Shown here in pieces: positions 16,978 to 26,398 of a DNA stretch of 48,023 nt (the first letter of the stretch is position 1; every line of letters starts with the position of its first letter). A model generated the notes under the pieces. It had not been told where the DNA came from. It saw only the letters and a program-made list of their open reading frames with translations, and ran no database searches. The DNA comes from Candidatus Atribacteria bacterium. GTDB lineage: Bacteria; Atribacterota; Atribacteria; Atribacterales; Atribacteraceae. The stretch spans positions 1 to 48,023 of the forward strand of contig PWXL01000114.1 of assembly GCA_003561145.1 (NCBI GenBank). Direction: 5' to 3'. The translations under genes and the position numbers were made by a program.

Positions 16978-17331
16978 GTGCCGAGAGTTAAAAACGCAGT
17001 ACCGTCACGAAAGAGAAAAAAGAAGGTTTTGAAATATGTTAAGGGGTACCGGGGCTCCCGTTCCCGTTCCTTTAAAAGAGCGAATGAGCAGGTGTTAAAA
17101 TCTCTTTCGTATGCATACAGGGACCGCCGCAACCGGAAACGGGATTTCCGCCGCTTATGGATTTTGAGGATTAATGCCGCAGTGAGGGAATCTGGACTGA
17201 CCTACAGCCAGTTTATCAGCGGCCTGAAAAAAGCAGAAGTAGGGATTGACCGGAAAAACCTGGCGCATCTCTCCATAACTGATCCGGCAGGATTTGAGCA
17301 TCTGGTTGAAATGGCTAAATCCCGCTTGTAA
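16978..17331 (+). CDS. rplT: 50S ribosomal protein L20
   Basis: The 117-aa 50S assembly protein binds 23S rRNA early and, in many bacteria, represses its own operon. The long basic N-terminal extension (PRVKNAVPSRKRKKK, YRGSRSRSFKRA) and the globular C-domain (RRLWILRINAAVR, GLTYSQFISGLKKA) are typical. The start is GTG 16978 with AAGGG upstream. A strong terminator follows. Confidence 0.97.
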   Translation: MPRVKNAVPSRKRKKKVLKYVKGYRGSRSRSFKRANEQVLKSLSYAYRDRRNRKRDFRRLWILRINAAVRESGLTYSQFISGLKKAEVGIDRKNLAHLSITDPAGFEHLVEMAKSRL

Positions 17332-17357
17332 TTTCAGCATCAGACAGTGTCTCCGAT

Positions 17358-17402
17358 GCGATACCCGGGTTTTCGTGTTCCCGGGTATCGCTTTTTCTTT
17401 TT
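17358..17402 (+). terminator. Rho-independent terminator after rplT
   Basis: A perfect 12-bp stem GCGATACCCGGG / CCCGGGTATCGC with a 10-nt loop is followed by a T-rich run (TTTTTCTTTTTT). It closes the infC-rpmI-rplT unit, 56 nt before pheS. No separate promoter is evident between it and pheS, so partial readthrough or attenuation may set pheST expression. Confidence 0.93.
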
Positions 17403-17459
17403 GCCCTCCTGCTGCAATATACTTTTTTTGGGACCGGCCCATGAAGGGGGTTCATACGC

Positions 17460-18473
17460 GTGGACGCGCTCGACAAATGCCTGGAAGAATTCAAAAAAGA
17501 AGCCCAAACCATTACAACACTTGATGAATTGAATCGGCTCAAGGGCCGTTACGTGGGAAGAAAGGGTATCTTGAATGACTCCCTCAAACAAATGAAATCA
17601 TTTTCTCCGGAAAAAAGACGGGAAACGGGACAAAAAATAAATCATCTGAAAAGCATCATGGAGAAAGAAATATCACAATTGCACAACATGCTTGAAACCT
17701 CATCCGGGAAACACAAAGCTGTTGATCTCACTCTTCCCGGGAATACCACCCCTCCGGGATCTTTTCATCCAATAACTCTTGCGTTGAATCGAATAATCGA
17801 AATATTTCTGAGTCTCGGGTTTCGGGTTGAAGAGGGTCCGGAGATTGAAACAGAATATTATAATTTCGAAGCACTGAATTTTCCTGCTGAACATCCGGCA
17901 CGGGATGCCCAGGATTCATTTTTTCTTCCATACAAACTACTTCTTCGTACTCACACATCTCCGGTGCAGATACGGACCATGGAAAAATATCCTCCCCCAC
18001 TCAAAGTTGTGGTTCCCGGCCGTTGTTATCGCCGTGATCCCATGGATGCCACTCACTCGATGGTATTCCACCAGGTAGAAGGCCTGGTGGTGGCTGAAGG
18101 CATCTCAATGGGACACCTGAAGGGAACCATTGAACTTTTTTCCAGGCGTCTGTTCGGCCCGGCCCGGAATGTCCGGTTTCGGCCCAGTTTTTTCCCTTTT
18201 ACTGAACCAAGCGCGGAGGTTGATATTTCCTGTGGGGTGTGTGGAGGGAAAGGGTGCCGTTCATGTGGGTACAGCGGATGGTTGGAAATCATGGGAGCGG
18301 GCTTGGTCCATCCAAACGTTTTCAGGGCAGCTGGTTATGACCCGGAAGAAGTGAGGGGTTTTGCTTTTGGGATGGGGGTAGAAAGAATAGCCATGTTGAA
18401 GTACGGGATTCCGGACATCCGTCTCTTTTTTGAAAATGACGTGTGTTTTTTGAACCAGTTTCGAGGTCTGTAA
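17460..18473 (+). CDS. pheS: Phenylalanyl-tRNA synthetase alpha subunit
   Basis: This is the catalytic class II subunit of the (alpha-beta)2 PheRS. The N-terminal coiled coil (about 1-85) that binds tRNA is followed by the aminoacylation domain with motif 2 (GRCYRRDPMDATHS), a FHQVEG segment, the CGVCGGKGCRSCGYSGW cysteine block typical of bacterial PheS, and motif 3 GFAFGMGVERIAML. The 337-aa length is normal. GTG 17460 follows AGGGGG at 9 nt. No T-box fits the 56 nt between the rplT terminator and the start. pheT follows after 14 nt. Confidence 0.96.
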   Translation: MDALDKCLEEFKKEAQTITTLDELNRLKGRYVGRKGILNDSLKQMKSFSPEKRRETGQKINHLKSIMEKEISQLHNMLETSSGKHKAVDLTLPGNTTPPGSFHPITLALNRIIEIFLSLGFRVEEGPEIETEYYNFEALNFPAEHPARDAQDSFFLPYKLLLRTHTSPVQIRTMEKYPPPLKVVVPGRCYRRDPMDATHSMVFHQVEGLVVAEGISMGHLKGTIELFSRRLFGPARNVRFRPSFFPFTEPSAEVDISCGVCGGKGCRSCGYSGWLEIMGAGLVHPNVFRAAGYDPEEVRGFAFGMGVERIAMLKYGIPDIRLFFENDVCFLNQFRGL

Positions 18474-18487
18474 CAGGAGGATTCATG

Positions 18488-20878
18488 ATGAAAGTAACCT
18501 ATCGGATGCTTAAAAATCTCCTTCCCGAACTCGAGGTGCCTTCTGTTGAACTGGCAGCAATATTGACCGACCAGGGTTTGGTAGTGGAAGAAATAATCAG
18601 TGCGCTCGACATATTTTCCCCTGACCTTGTTACAGGTTACATAGAAAATGTGGAACGGCATACAGAATATTCACGTTGTAAGATACATACGGGGAATGAT
18701 GCCTTTTTCATACATGTTTCTCATTGGGGTGCCCCACCAGAAGGATCAGCGGTGGTGTTGAATATGGGTGGAGAAAAACCGACCACATCGCCTCTTCTGG
18801 ATGAGCGCGTGGATGACCCCGCACCATACCTTATTGTTTTACCAGGGGAATGGGAGCCGGGAAAAAAGGTAACCAAGGCTCTTGTGGGAGAAGATACGGT
18901 CATTCAATTTGAGATTACTGCGAACCGGGGAGATTGTCTTTCGGTTGTGGGCCTGGCCCGCGAGGTTTCAGCAAAGCTGGGAATAGATGTTGTACTGCCG
19001 GAAGCGGGGTTTCATTCCAGCGGGCGGCATTCACCTTTTCACATAGAGAATGCAGATGCCTTTGATGCCTGTCCCTATTACACCGGCAGGCATATCCGGG
19101 GAGTCCGGGTGCAACCGTCTTCATGGCCGGTGATACGAGATCTGTACTTGCTGGGAATGCGCCCGATAAATAATATAGTCGATTATACCAACATGGTGAT
19201 GATAGAAACCGGTCAACCGCTTCATGCCTTCGACGCCCTGCACCTGCGGGGAAACCGGGTGGTGGTAAGACGAGCTTTGAGGGGAGAAAAACTCGTTACC
19301 CTTGACGGAATAGAACGAACCCTTGACGGTTCGATGCTCGTGATTGCCGATGCGGAAAAACCTGTAGCCTTGGCCGGCATCATGGGCGGACTGAAAAGTG
19401 AAGTAACACCTTCCACAAGAGAGGTCATTCTGGAAGCAGCCTTGTTTGACAACGTTTCCGTACGGCAAACGGCTCGGGCTCTGGGGTTCCGGACCGAAGC
19501 ATCTTCCAGGTTCGAAAGGGGAGTGGATCCGGAGCAAGTCATATCTTCAGCGGGCCGTGTGTTGTCTCTCCTGCAAAAAGAATACTCCGGGCTGGAAGTC
19601 ATGGAACCATGGCTCGTGGCAGGCACACCACCTTCCCGGCCCAAAGAAATTTCACTTTCTTTTTCCTTGGTTGAAGAAATTATGTCAGCTTCCATTGCTC
19701 CCGATGAGGTGAAAGGAGTTCTGCGCCGGCTGGGCTTTGTGGTACATGAGACCGGCAATGGTACAATTTCTGTTCAAACCCCCACCTGGAGAACGGATGT
19801 AAACGAATCTATCGACTTGGTTGAGGAGATTGGGAGAGTACACGGCTATGACCGCATCAGGGCCTCTCTCCCCCAGGTAGATTACGACCCGGGCGATGCG
19901 ACTCTCGAAGAACTATTGGAACGTAGAATCCGCTGTTTCCTCGTTGATAGGGGAATGAGTGAAATAATAACGCTCTCCCTGGTGGGGCAGGAGACCTTGC
20001 ACATGGCGGGATGTGAACAAGGACAGTGTGTGTCACTCCTGAATCCTCTTTCACAGGATTATGCATATTTACGGCCGAATCTGGCAATTTCAGCCCTCGA
20101 GGTTCTCCGTACCAACGTAAGCCGGGGTCGGGAAAAACTGGGATTTTTTGAGATAGGCGATGCATTCGAACGGAGTGGAAAGGAAGAGGAATACCCATTC
20201 CAGGAGCAAAAAAGGGTTATTGTCATTTTCCCCGGGTCTCTTGCTCCTCCTCTTTGGCAAGAAAAAGAAGGCAGAAGAGAGGTGTTTTACCGTTTAAAGG
20301 GATTATGGGAATCTCTGCTTGAGCTGGCACGGGTACACCTGCCAGAGGACTGTTTTTCACCTCATGAGGAACCAGATGGACTGTGCGATCCTGAATTTTC
20401 CTTTACCGCTTTCACGCCCGGGAAAGAACTTTTAGCATGGGGTGGTCATGTGCGCCGTGATATTGTGCGCGCGTATGATTTTTGGGGGGATTTTTACTAT
20501 CTGGAAATACGATTGGAAAAAATGGCTGCATTGAGCAGGTTGGGGTCTTTCAATTTTCAGGAGATTAACCGATTTCCAGCTGTCCGTCGTGATATTTCGA
20601 TTTTAGCCGATCGCTCGATACAATGGAAGACAGTAGAAAAAGCAGTCAGCCGGGCGGTGAACGAGGAAAGTATGCGCCTTGAAAGACTGGAATTATTTGA
20701 TCACTTCCAGGGAGACCCGCTGCCGAAAGGATTGAGCAGCCTTTCGTTCATGGTCATATTCAGAGCAGGTGACAGAACACTCACAGACGACGAGGTGGAT
20801 AATTGGGTGAGAATCCTTAAGAACGAGTTGAAAAAAATAGAGGGTATTCACCTGCGGGAGGAATACGGGGGGAATTGA
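18488..20878 (+). CDS. pheT: Phenylalanyl-tRNA synthetase beta subunit
   Basis: The 796-aa beta subunit positions tRNA-Phe and edits mischarged tyrosine. Order: a divergent N-terminal OB/tRNA-binding module (about 40-150), the B3/B4 editing domain (LGMRPINNIVDYTNMVM, QPLHAFDA), the B5 domain, a catalytic-like core and a C-terminal FDX-ACB anticodon-binding domain (RDISILAD, LERLELFD). I chose the second of two tandem ATGs (18488; 7 nt from AGGAGG); the first, at 18485, is only 4 nt away. The OB module is unusually divergent, with few residues of the normal signature. Confidence 0.95.
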   Translation: MKVTYRMLKNLLPELEVPSVELAAILTDQGLVVEEIISALDIFSPDLVTGYIENVERHTEYSRCKIHTGNDAFFIHVSHWGAPPEGSAVVLNMGGEKPTTSPLLDERVDDPAPYLIVLPGEWEPGKKVTKALVGEDTVIQFEITANRGDCLSVVGLAREVSAKLGIDVVLPEAGFHSSGRHSPFHIENADAFDACPYYTGRHIRGVRVQPSSWPVIRDLYLLGMRPINNIVDYTNMVMIETGQPLHAFDALHLRGNRVVVRRALRGEKLVTLDGIERTLDGSMLVIADAEKPVALAGIMGGLKSEVTPSTREVILEAALFDNVSVRQTARALGFRTEASSRFERGVDPEQVISSAGRVLSLLQKEYSGLEVMEPWLVAGTPPSRPKEISLSFSLVEEIMSASIAPDEVKGVLRRLGFVVHETGNGTISVQTPTWRTDVNESIDLVEEIGRVHGYDRIRASLPQVDYDPGDATLEELLERRIRCFLVDRGMSEIITLSLVGQETLHMAGCEQGQCVSLLNPLSQDYAYLRPNLAISALEVLRTNVSRGREKLGFFEIGDAFERSGKEEEYPFQEQKRVIVIFPGSLAPPLWQEKEGRREVFYRLKGLWESLLELARVHLPEDCFSPHEEPDGLCDPEFSFTAFTPGKELLAWGGHVRRDIVRAYDFWGDFYYLEIRLEKMAALSRLGSFNFQEINRFPAVRRDISILADRSIQWKTVEKAVSRAVNEESMRLERLELFDHFQGDPLPKGLSSLSFMVIFRAGDRTLTDDEVDNWVRILKNELKKIEGIHLREEYGGN

Positions 20879-21501
20879 GTACCGACTGGTACAGCATAGC
20901 ATGTTTCGTCATTCTTTTTATAAACGTGCTCAAAAGTGCCCTGCGCGGCTTCAGTAAAGAATTCCTGGTGCTGTGCGGCGTGGTGGCAGGTTTGTTCGTG
21001 GGCATGCGTTATGCGGGCTCGCTGGCTTTCTTCCTGCAAAATATTACCGGCTGGGACAGTCCATGGTTGGTTCCCGTAGGCTTTCTTCTTCTGTTCATTC
21101 CGCTGGTGTTGATTTTTTCCTGGGCAGGCATGTTCTTTCGCCGTTTATTTCAGGGACTTGATATTGTTTGGTTTGATGCCATCCTCGGGTTCCTGGTAGG
21201 GATTCTGAAAGGGATGCTCTGGATAGTGATAGTCACGGTCTTTATTCTCAATGTTTCCTTTCTTCAGTTCCTTACCCTGGGCATAGCGGAATCGGGTTTT
21301 TATAGGAGCTTCACCCGCCCGGCCATAGAGTATATTGCTGAGTGGCTGGTTTCTTACCCCGAAACCTCCTTTCTCCAAGATATTCTCCAAAAGGGGGTTG
21401 TGTCTGAAGAAGAGGATGTTGAAGATTTTTTTGATCAAGAATTGGAATCGGAATTCGAGACGGAGAATGGACCTTTCACCACATATTTTGAAGAATTTTG
21501 A
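20875..21501 (+). CDS. CvpA-family integral membrane protein
   Basis: The 208-aa protein has four hydrophobic segments (about residues 5-25, 32-50, 62-85 and 100-125), the SALRGFSKEFL pattern of CvpA/YshB proteins after the first helix, and an acidic C-terminal tail. CvpA was named for colicin V production in E. coli; its biochemical role is unclear. TTG 20875 overlaps the pheT stop by 4 nt behind a G-rich ribosome site. A cvpA-like gene between pheT and mutS2 is the usual Bacillota arrangement, which supports the call. Confidence 0.82.
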   Translation: MSTDWYSIACFVILFINVLKSALRGFSKEFLVLCGVVAGLFVGMRYAGSLAFFLQNITGWDSPWLVPVGFLLLFIPLVLIFSWAGMFFRRLFQGLDIVWFDAILGFLVGILKGMLWIVIVTVFILNVSFLQFLTLGIAESGFYRSFTRPAIEYIAEWLVSYPETSFLQDILQKGVVSEEEDVEDFFDQELESEFETENGPFTTYFEEF

Positions 21502-23827
21502 ATTTGAAAAAATACTCGACAGGCTTGCCAGTGCTTGTTTATCAGCTATGGCAAGAGATCGGGCACTCTCGCTGCGACCCCTTTCTCAAGAAGAAGCGAC
21601 GCGAGCCCTCCAGGAGACAGAACAATACAGTGAAATGACGAGGTTCGATGGTTCGCCTGGATTAGAAGCCATCCCTGATTTGAGCACGGTCTTTTCCAAA
21701 ACTTCAGTCCAGGGTTCTTCTCTCCTGGTATCGGAACTGCTTTCCGTGCAGCACTGTATTCTCATCAGTCACCGAGTAAAAAGCTTCTTTCAACAAGAAT
21801 ATATTGTTGAAAAATATTCATTGTTGAGTGAGTATTCTTTTCGGTTGCACCATTTCTCGGTTTTGCGAAGAAGTATGGAAAAGGTTTTTTCACCGGCAGG
21901 AGAAGTCCTCGACAACGCAAGCGGACAACTTTCTCAAATACGGCGTCGCATACGTCGCTTGGAAGAAGATATCACTTCAACCATAGGAGACTTTTTGTCC
22001 AGGTCGGAACACTCACGCTTTTTACAGGAATCCCATTACACAATTCGGAGAGGCCGTTATGTCGTGCCGGTTAAAAATCAGTATCGCAATCAGGTGGAGG
22101 GCTTGATAATAGATTCCTCTTCCTCGGGCTCGACCGTCTTTGTTGAACCCCGGCCCCTGCTTTTTCTCAACAACGAGTTGGAAGTGACCCTGTTCAGGGA
22201 AAGGGAAGAAATAGAAAGGATTATGCGTACGCTCACGGATGAAGTGAGGAAAGACCTTGTGTCTCTTGAAGAATCATACAGGGTGCTCGTTGATCTTGAT
22301 TTTCTGCAAGCGAAGTCACAAGTGGCGCGACAGTGGAATGCTCATCCTTGTCACCTGGGAACTCTCGAGTTGGCTTTGCGTCAAGCCCGCCATCCTTTTC
22401 TGGGTGAAAGGGCCGTACCCTTCGACCTTGTTTTCACTCCTGATAACAGGGTCATGGTAGTGAGTGGACCGAATGCAGGGGGAAAAACCGTACTTTTAAA
22501 GAGCGTTGCTTTACTGGTAACCCTGGCATGGTGCGGTGTTCCTATACCGGCTTCACCGGATTCGGAAATCCCTTTTTTCGAGAATATGTTCGTTGATATC
22601 GGAGACCATCAGGATATCGAGAAAGACCTCAGTACCTTTACTTCCCGTTTGATTCATCTCAAAGAAATCATCCAGAAGGCTTCACCTCGATCCTTGGTTT
22701 TGCTGGATGAAATTGGGGCCGGCACCGATCCTGAAGAAGGAGCCGCGCTGGCTGTGGCCGTTCTGGACCGGCTCAAGGAACGTGGAGCCACCTCCCTGGT
22801 TTCCACGCATTATCAGGCAGTGAAACATTACGCCTATAAGCAGCAAGGCATGCTTACCGCTTCCATGGAGCTTGACCCTCATAAAATGCTCCCCACGTAT
22901 CACTTACTGGTGGGAGAAATCGGAGCCAGCTATGGACTGCTCATAGCACGGCGCATAGGTTTACCGGCACACATTCTGGAAGCCGCCAGAAGTTTCCTGA
23001 AAAAGGAATGGTTGAATTTAAATGAACTGGTTTTAGAAGAAAGGAAGCGAGTGCGGAAAGCGGAACAACTCCAACAGGAATGGAACGAGAGAAACAGCAT
23101 GCTGGCGGAAAAAGAAAAGATCCTTGATGCACGTATTCATGAACTCGATTCCCGGCGCAGGGAAATAACCGAACTTTTTCAAAAAGAGCTTAAATCTTAC
23201 CTCAAGGAAACGAAAGATCATATAGCACGGCTTGTTGGTGATTTGAGACAGGAAAAAACCCTTGATGAGGAGGTATACAGCACACTGAAGGGTGTTTTGA
23301 ACCAGGGCAAAAGAAAGATTGACTCACTATCCGGCGAGAGGGAAAAAGAAGACATTCCTGTTTTTTCTCCCGGTGAGGAAGTAGTCATCCTCCCGCTGGG
23401 AGCGAAAGGTATTTTTCTTTCGCTTGATCCAAACAAGCAAGAAGCCGTGGTGGAAGTGAGCGGAAGAAAAGTGCGCACCCCTGTCAAAGAATTATGCAGG
23501 GGATCAGGAAAAACAAAAACCGGAAAAAGGGGACCTGTTCCACGCAAAAAAGATTCTCCCCTTCATGAAGTTTCGGGAAGAGGCGTGACGGATCACATTG
23601 AGATACGCCGCATGCGCATGGAGGAAGCCAGGGATGCACTTGAAAAGTATCTTGACCGGGCAATTGTATCAGGCCATACAACTGTTTTTATAGTTCATGG
23701 AAAGGGAGAAGGGATTCTCAAACGCATGACCGAAGAGGTGCTCCAGGAACATCCTTGCGTCGCATCCTTCCGCCCTGGTGAATCCGGGGAAGGAGGAGAA
23801 GGAGTCACAGTGGCAAAACTCCAGTAG
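21467..23827 (+). CDS. mutS2: MutS2 ATPase/endonuclease
   Basis: The 786-aa MutS-like ATPase has a C-terminal Smr nuclease domain; in Bacillota MutS2/RqcU suppresses recombination and acts on collided ribosomes. ATG 21467, giving the typical NFEFEKILDRLA N-terminus, overlaps the upstream gene by 35 nt. The Walker A motif GPNAGGKT is at about 334-341, followed by the STFTSRL and LLDEIGAGTDP Walker B regions. A coiled coil follows, and then the Smr domain with IEIRRMR in place of the usual LDLRG and an intact HGKGEGIL and GEGGEGVTV. The ribosome site is weak, suggesting translational coupling to the cvpA-like gene. Confidence 0.95.
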   Translation: MDLSPHILKNFEFEKILDRLASACLSAMARDRALSLRPLSQEEATRALQETEQYSEMTRFDGSPGLEAIPDLSTVFSKTSVQGSSLLVSELLSVQHCILISHRVKSFFQQEYIVEKYSLLSEYSFRLHHFSVLRRSMEKVFSPAGEVLDNASGQLSQIRRRIRRLEEDITSTIGDFLSRSEHSRFLQESHYTIRRGRYVVPVKNQYRNQVEGLIIDSSSSGSTVFVEPRPLLFLNNELEVTLFREREEIERIMRTLTDEVRKDLVSLEESYRVLVDLDFLQAKSQVARQWNAHPCHLGTLELALRQARHPFLGERAVPFDLVFTPDNRVMVVSGPNAGGKTVLLKSVALLVTLAWCGVPIPASPDSEIPFFENMFVDIGDHQDIEKDLSTFTSRLIHLKEIIQKASPRSLVLLDEIGAGTDPEEGAALAVAVLDRLKERGATSLVSTHYQAVKHYAYKQQGMLTASMELDPHKMLPTYHLLVGEIGASYGLLIARRIGLPAHILEAARSFLKKEWLNLNELVLEERKRVRKAEQLQQEWNERNSMLAEKEKILDARIHELDSRRREITELFQKELKSYLKETKDHIARLVGDLRQEKTLDEEVYSTLKGVLNQGKRKIDSLSGEREKEDIPVFSPGEEVVILPLGAKGIFLSLDPNKQEAVVEVSGRKVRTPVKELCRGSGKTKTGKRGPVPRKKDSPLHEVSGRGVTDHIEIRRMRMEEARDALEKYLDRAIVSGHTTVFIVHGKGEGILKRMTEEVLQEHPCVASFRPGESGEGGEGVTVAKLQ

Positions 23828-23828
23828 G

Positions 23829-25796
23829 TCACCCGGAAGGACATTGTGTGCAGCTGGTTGCGGGAACCGTCCCGGCCTGAAAGGGCATAACCACAGAGGC
23901 AGGACATGAAGGGCCGGGCAGGAGCCCTGTTTTTCGGCATACACGAATTTCCACTATATTGGAAGGTTTTTCAAAGTCACGTACGGGAAGATCCCGGTGA
24001 GCTTCTTTCATGATGGAGGAAAAAATGGGAGCGGCTATTATTCCTCCTGTCTGCGATGCCCCCAGTGGTGTACGATCATCGTTACCTATGTATATTCCAC
24101 ATACCAGATCGGGAGTGAATCCAACAAACCATGCGTCAATAAATTCTTCAGTTGAACCCGTTTTCCCTCCAGCTGGTCGTTCAATTCGTGCCCGTCCAGC
24201 GGTTCCCCTCTGGATGACTCCTTCAAGCATTCGTGCCATTATGTATGAGGTTTCCTGAGACACGGCTGTGCGGGCAGAGGAGTTGTTTTCATAAATCACG
24301 TTGCCGTCAAAATCTTCCACCTTGATAATGGCAATCGGCTCCGGTATTTTTCCCCCGTTGGCGAAGGCACTGTATCCCCGCACCATTTCAAGCAGCGTTA
24401 TGTCCGATGTTCCCAATGCCAGGGAAAGGTTGTTTTCAAGATGGCTTTGAACGCCAAAGCGCTTTGTGGTGTTAATCACGCGATCTGTTCCCACTGCTTG
24501 CAAAAGTTTGATGGCCACAATATTCGTAGAGCGTTCCAGGGCTTCACGCAAAGTCATGGGCCCCAAAAAAGTGCGCTCGTAATTTTGCGGTTTCCATCCG
24601 TTGGGGAACTCGACAGGCCCGTCAACAAATACTGTGCTGGGAGTATAACCGTTTTCCATGGCGGTAGCGTAAATAAAAGGCTTGAAAGCAGATCCCGGTT
24701 GACGCCGTGCCTGTGTCGTTCTGTTGAACTTACTCTCCTGATAATCACGTCCACCGACCATGGCCTTGATGTGCCCGTTATAAGGATTCATAACGAGCAC
24801 CCCTCCCTGGTAACCGCTTTCTGTAAATACCTGGTATGCCGTGTTTTGCAACTCCTTATCCAGGGCTGTATATACCTTGAGTCCTCCGCTGAAGACCACT
24901 TCTTCATCAAATTCAGCTAACAGCTCCTTCAAAACGTGGTCGACAAAATATGGATATTCCTGGGGCCGTTTCTGCAGACCGGTAAGGACAATGGGGGTTT
25001 CCAGGGCCTCCTCCATTTCCTCGGCCGTGATGTGCCCTGTTTCATAGAGGCGTCTCAACACGCGACCTTGTTGCTGTTTCGCTCTGTCAAAGTTCGTATA
25101 AGGTGAGAAGTTATTCGGTGAGCGTGGTATGCCAACCAAGATTGCCATTTCGGCCAGGTTCAATCCATGTACATCTTTACCGAAGTATATCTGGGCGGCG
25201 GTTTTCACTCCATAAGCTCCGTGACCGAAATATATTTGATTGAGGTACGATTCAAGGATCTCCTCCTTGGTATTGCGTTGTTCCAGCATGAACGCCAGTA
25301 ACGTTTCCTGGATTTTGCGTCCGACTGTACGCCTGTGCGTGAGAAAGAGGTTGCGGGACAGTTGTTGGGTGATTGTACTTGCTCCTTCTACGATACTCCA
25401 GTGTATGATGTCCTGCCACAGCGCCCGCGCAATACCGGAAGGGTCGATGCCCGCGTGGTCATAAAAATGCTGGTCCTCACTCGCTATAAAGGCGGCCTGT
25501 AATAAAGGTGGAACATAATCGAGTTGGATATATTCGCGGTTTTCTGTAAAGAGCTCATCGATGAGCATACCGTTTACATCATATATGCGTGTGGTAAACG
25601 AGGGGCGAAAATAATCAATTTGGCCTGATATTTCCTGTAAATCTTCCCTGTATACTACGAAAAGTGTGCTTATAATAGCGATACCGATAAGGAAACCCGC
25701 ACACAGCCATTTCCAAAAGCCAAAAATGTTCTGCGTGCGCACCAGGCGCTTTCCTTTTCCACTATTCTTCTTGTTTGGAGGACGTTTTTTTATCAT
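23829..25796 (-). CDS. Class A penicillin-binding protein (PBP1A type)
   Basis: This bifunctional peptidoglycan synthase has 655 aa. A basic cytoplasmic tail and one transmembrane segment (about 27-49) precede the GT51 glycosyltransferase domain, whose catalytic Glu is E107 in ASEDQHFYDHAG. The transpeptidase has the nucleophile S369 in PGSAFKP, STN at 423-425 and KTGS at 545-548. The C-terminus has a cysteine-containing tail (CRKTGLLPGPSCP) seen in many Bacillota PBP1 proteins. It is the only minus-strand protein gene here and ends 1 nt from the mutS2 stop with no terminator between. Confidence 0.95.
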   Translation of the reverse strand: MIKKRPPNKKNSGKGKRLVRTQNIFGFWKWLCAGFLIGIAIISTLFVVYREDLQEISGQIDYFRPSFTTRIYDVNGMLIDELFTENREYIQLDYVPPLLQAAFIASEDQHFYDHAGIDPSGIARALWQDIIHWSIVEGASTITQQLSRNLFLTHRRTVGRKIQETLLAFMLEQRNTKEEILESYLNQIYFGHGAYGVKTAAQIYFGKDVHGLNLAEMAILVGIPRSPNNFSPYTNFDRAKQQQGRVLRRLYETGHITAEEMEEALETPIVLTGLQKRPQEYPYFVDHVLKELLAEFDEEVVFSGGLKVYTALDKELQNTAYQVFTESGYQGGVLVMNPYNGHIKAMVGGRDYQESKFNRTTQARRQPGSAFKPFIYATAMENGYTPSTVFVDGPVEFPNGWKPQNYERTFLGPMTLREALERSTNIVAIKLLQAVGTDRVINTTKRFGVQSHLENNLSLALGTSDITLLEMVRGYSAFANGGKIPEPIAIIKVEDFDGNVIYENNSSARTAVSQETSYIMARMLEGVIQRGTAGRARIERPAGGKTGSTEEFIDAWFVGFTPDLVCGIYIGNDDRTPLGASQTGGIIAAPIFSSIMKEAHRDLPVRDFEKPSNIVEIRVCRKTGLLPGPSCPASVVMPFQAGTVPATSCTQCPSG

Positions 25797-25889
25797 TGGT
25801 CTTCTGTCACAGTAATCTCATCCAATAGATTCAACACATAATAAACCGGGACATTCCCATCTTCCTTTTCCTGGAAGAGACGGGTATTG

Positions 25890-25900
25890 TATACTATAAT
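25890..25900 (+). promoter_or_regulatory. Possible -10 element for queT in the divergent intergenic region
   Basis: The overlapping hexamers TATACT (25890-25895) and TATAAT (25895-25900) are good -10 candidates, but I see no convincing -35 at 16-18 nt. The 137-nt space between the divergent PBP and queT genes must hold promoters for both. No preQ1 riboswitch signature is visible in the short leader that would result. Confidence 0.35.
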
Positions 25901-25933
25901 GATACTTTCCTGGAATGGAGGTTACAGGGACAA

Positions 25934-26398
25934 GTGACGAACACACTCACACGGGCGGCTCTCTTTGGAGCCTTGTATGTCGCACTGACCGTTCTCCCAC
26001 CCTTTCACGCTATTTCCTACGGACCGGTACAGGTAAGAGTTTCAGAAGCTCTCACAGTTTTTCCGTTCCTTTTTCCTGAGGTTGCTTGGGGTCTCTCCGT
26101 TGGGTGTTTCATAGCGAACCTTGTCGGAGGACTGGGTTTGTGGGACGTGGTGATGGGGCCACTCTTTACCTTGGCAGCTGGACTTATAACAGCCAGGGTT
26201 TCGCGGTCCTGGATGGCTCCCATCCCTCCGGTCCTCATAAACGCTTTTGGTGTATCTATATACCTTTCTTTTCTTTTCGAGGTTCCATATTGGTACGCAG
26301 TGGTCTTTGTCATGGCTGGACAGGCGGTGGCTTGCTTTGGCATCGGTTACCCTCTTTTGAGAATTGTGCACAATAAATATACACAGACAGGTACCTAG
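25934..26398 (+). CDS. queT: QueT-family queuosine-precursor ECF transporter S component
   Basis: The 154-aa, very hydrophobic protein has about five membrane segments and the family core sequence LPPFHAISYGPVQVRVSEAL, followed by FPEVAWGLSVGCFIANLVGG and the WDVVMGPL motif. QueT is the substrate-binding S component of an energy-coupling-factor transporter thought to import preQ1 or related queuosine precursors. The partner EcfA/EcfT genes are not in the window, as is usual for group II ECF systems. GTG 25934 has AGGGA close upstream and GGAGG 12 nt upstream. Confidence 0.85.
   Translation: MTNTLTRAALFGALYVALTVLPPFHAISYGPVQVRVSEALTVFPFLFPEVAWGLSVGCFIANLVGGLGLWDVVMGPLFTLAAGLITARVSRSWMAPIPPVLINAFGVSIYLSFLFEVPYWYAVVFVMAGQAVACFGIGYPLLRIVHNKYTQTGT

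Noticed and set aside
17347..17532. A phenylalanine-rich leader peptide upstream of pheS (residues include FFF), like pheM of enterics
   Set aside because: The Phe codons come from the terminator T-run, there is no ribosome site before the ATG at 17356, and the frame runs on into pheS without a stop near the hairpin.
25797..25933. preQ1 riboswitch upstream of queT
   Set aside because: The leader predicted from the only good -10 is under 35 nt and shows no preQ1-I or preQ1-II signature.
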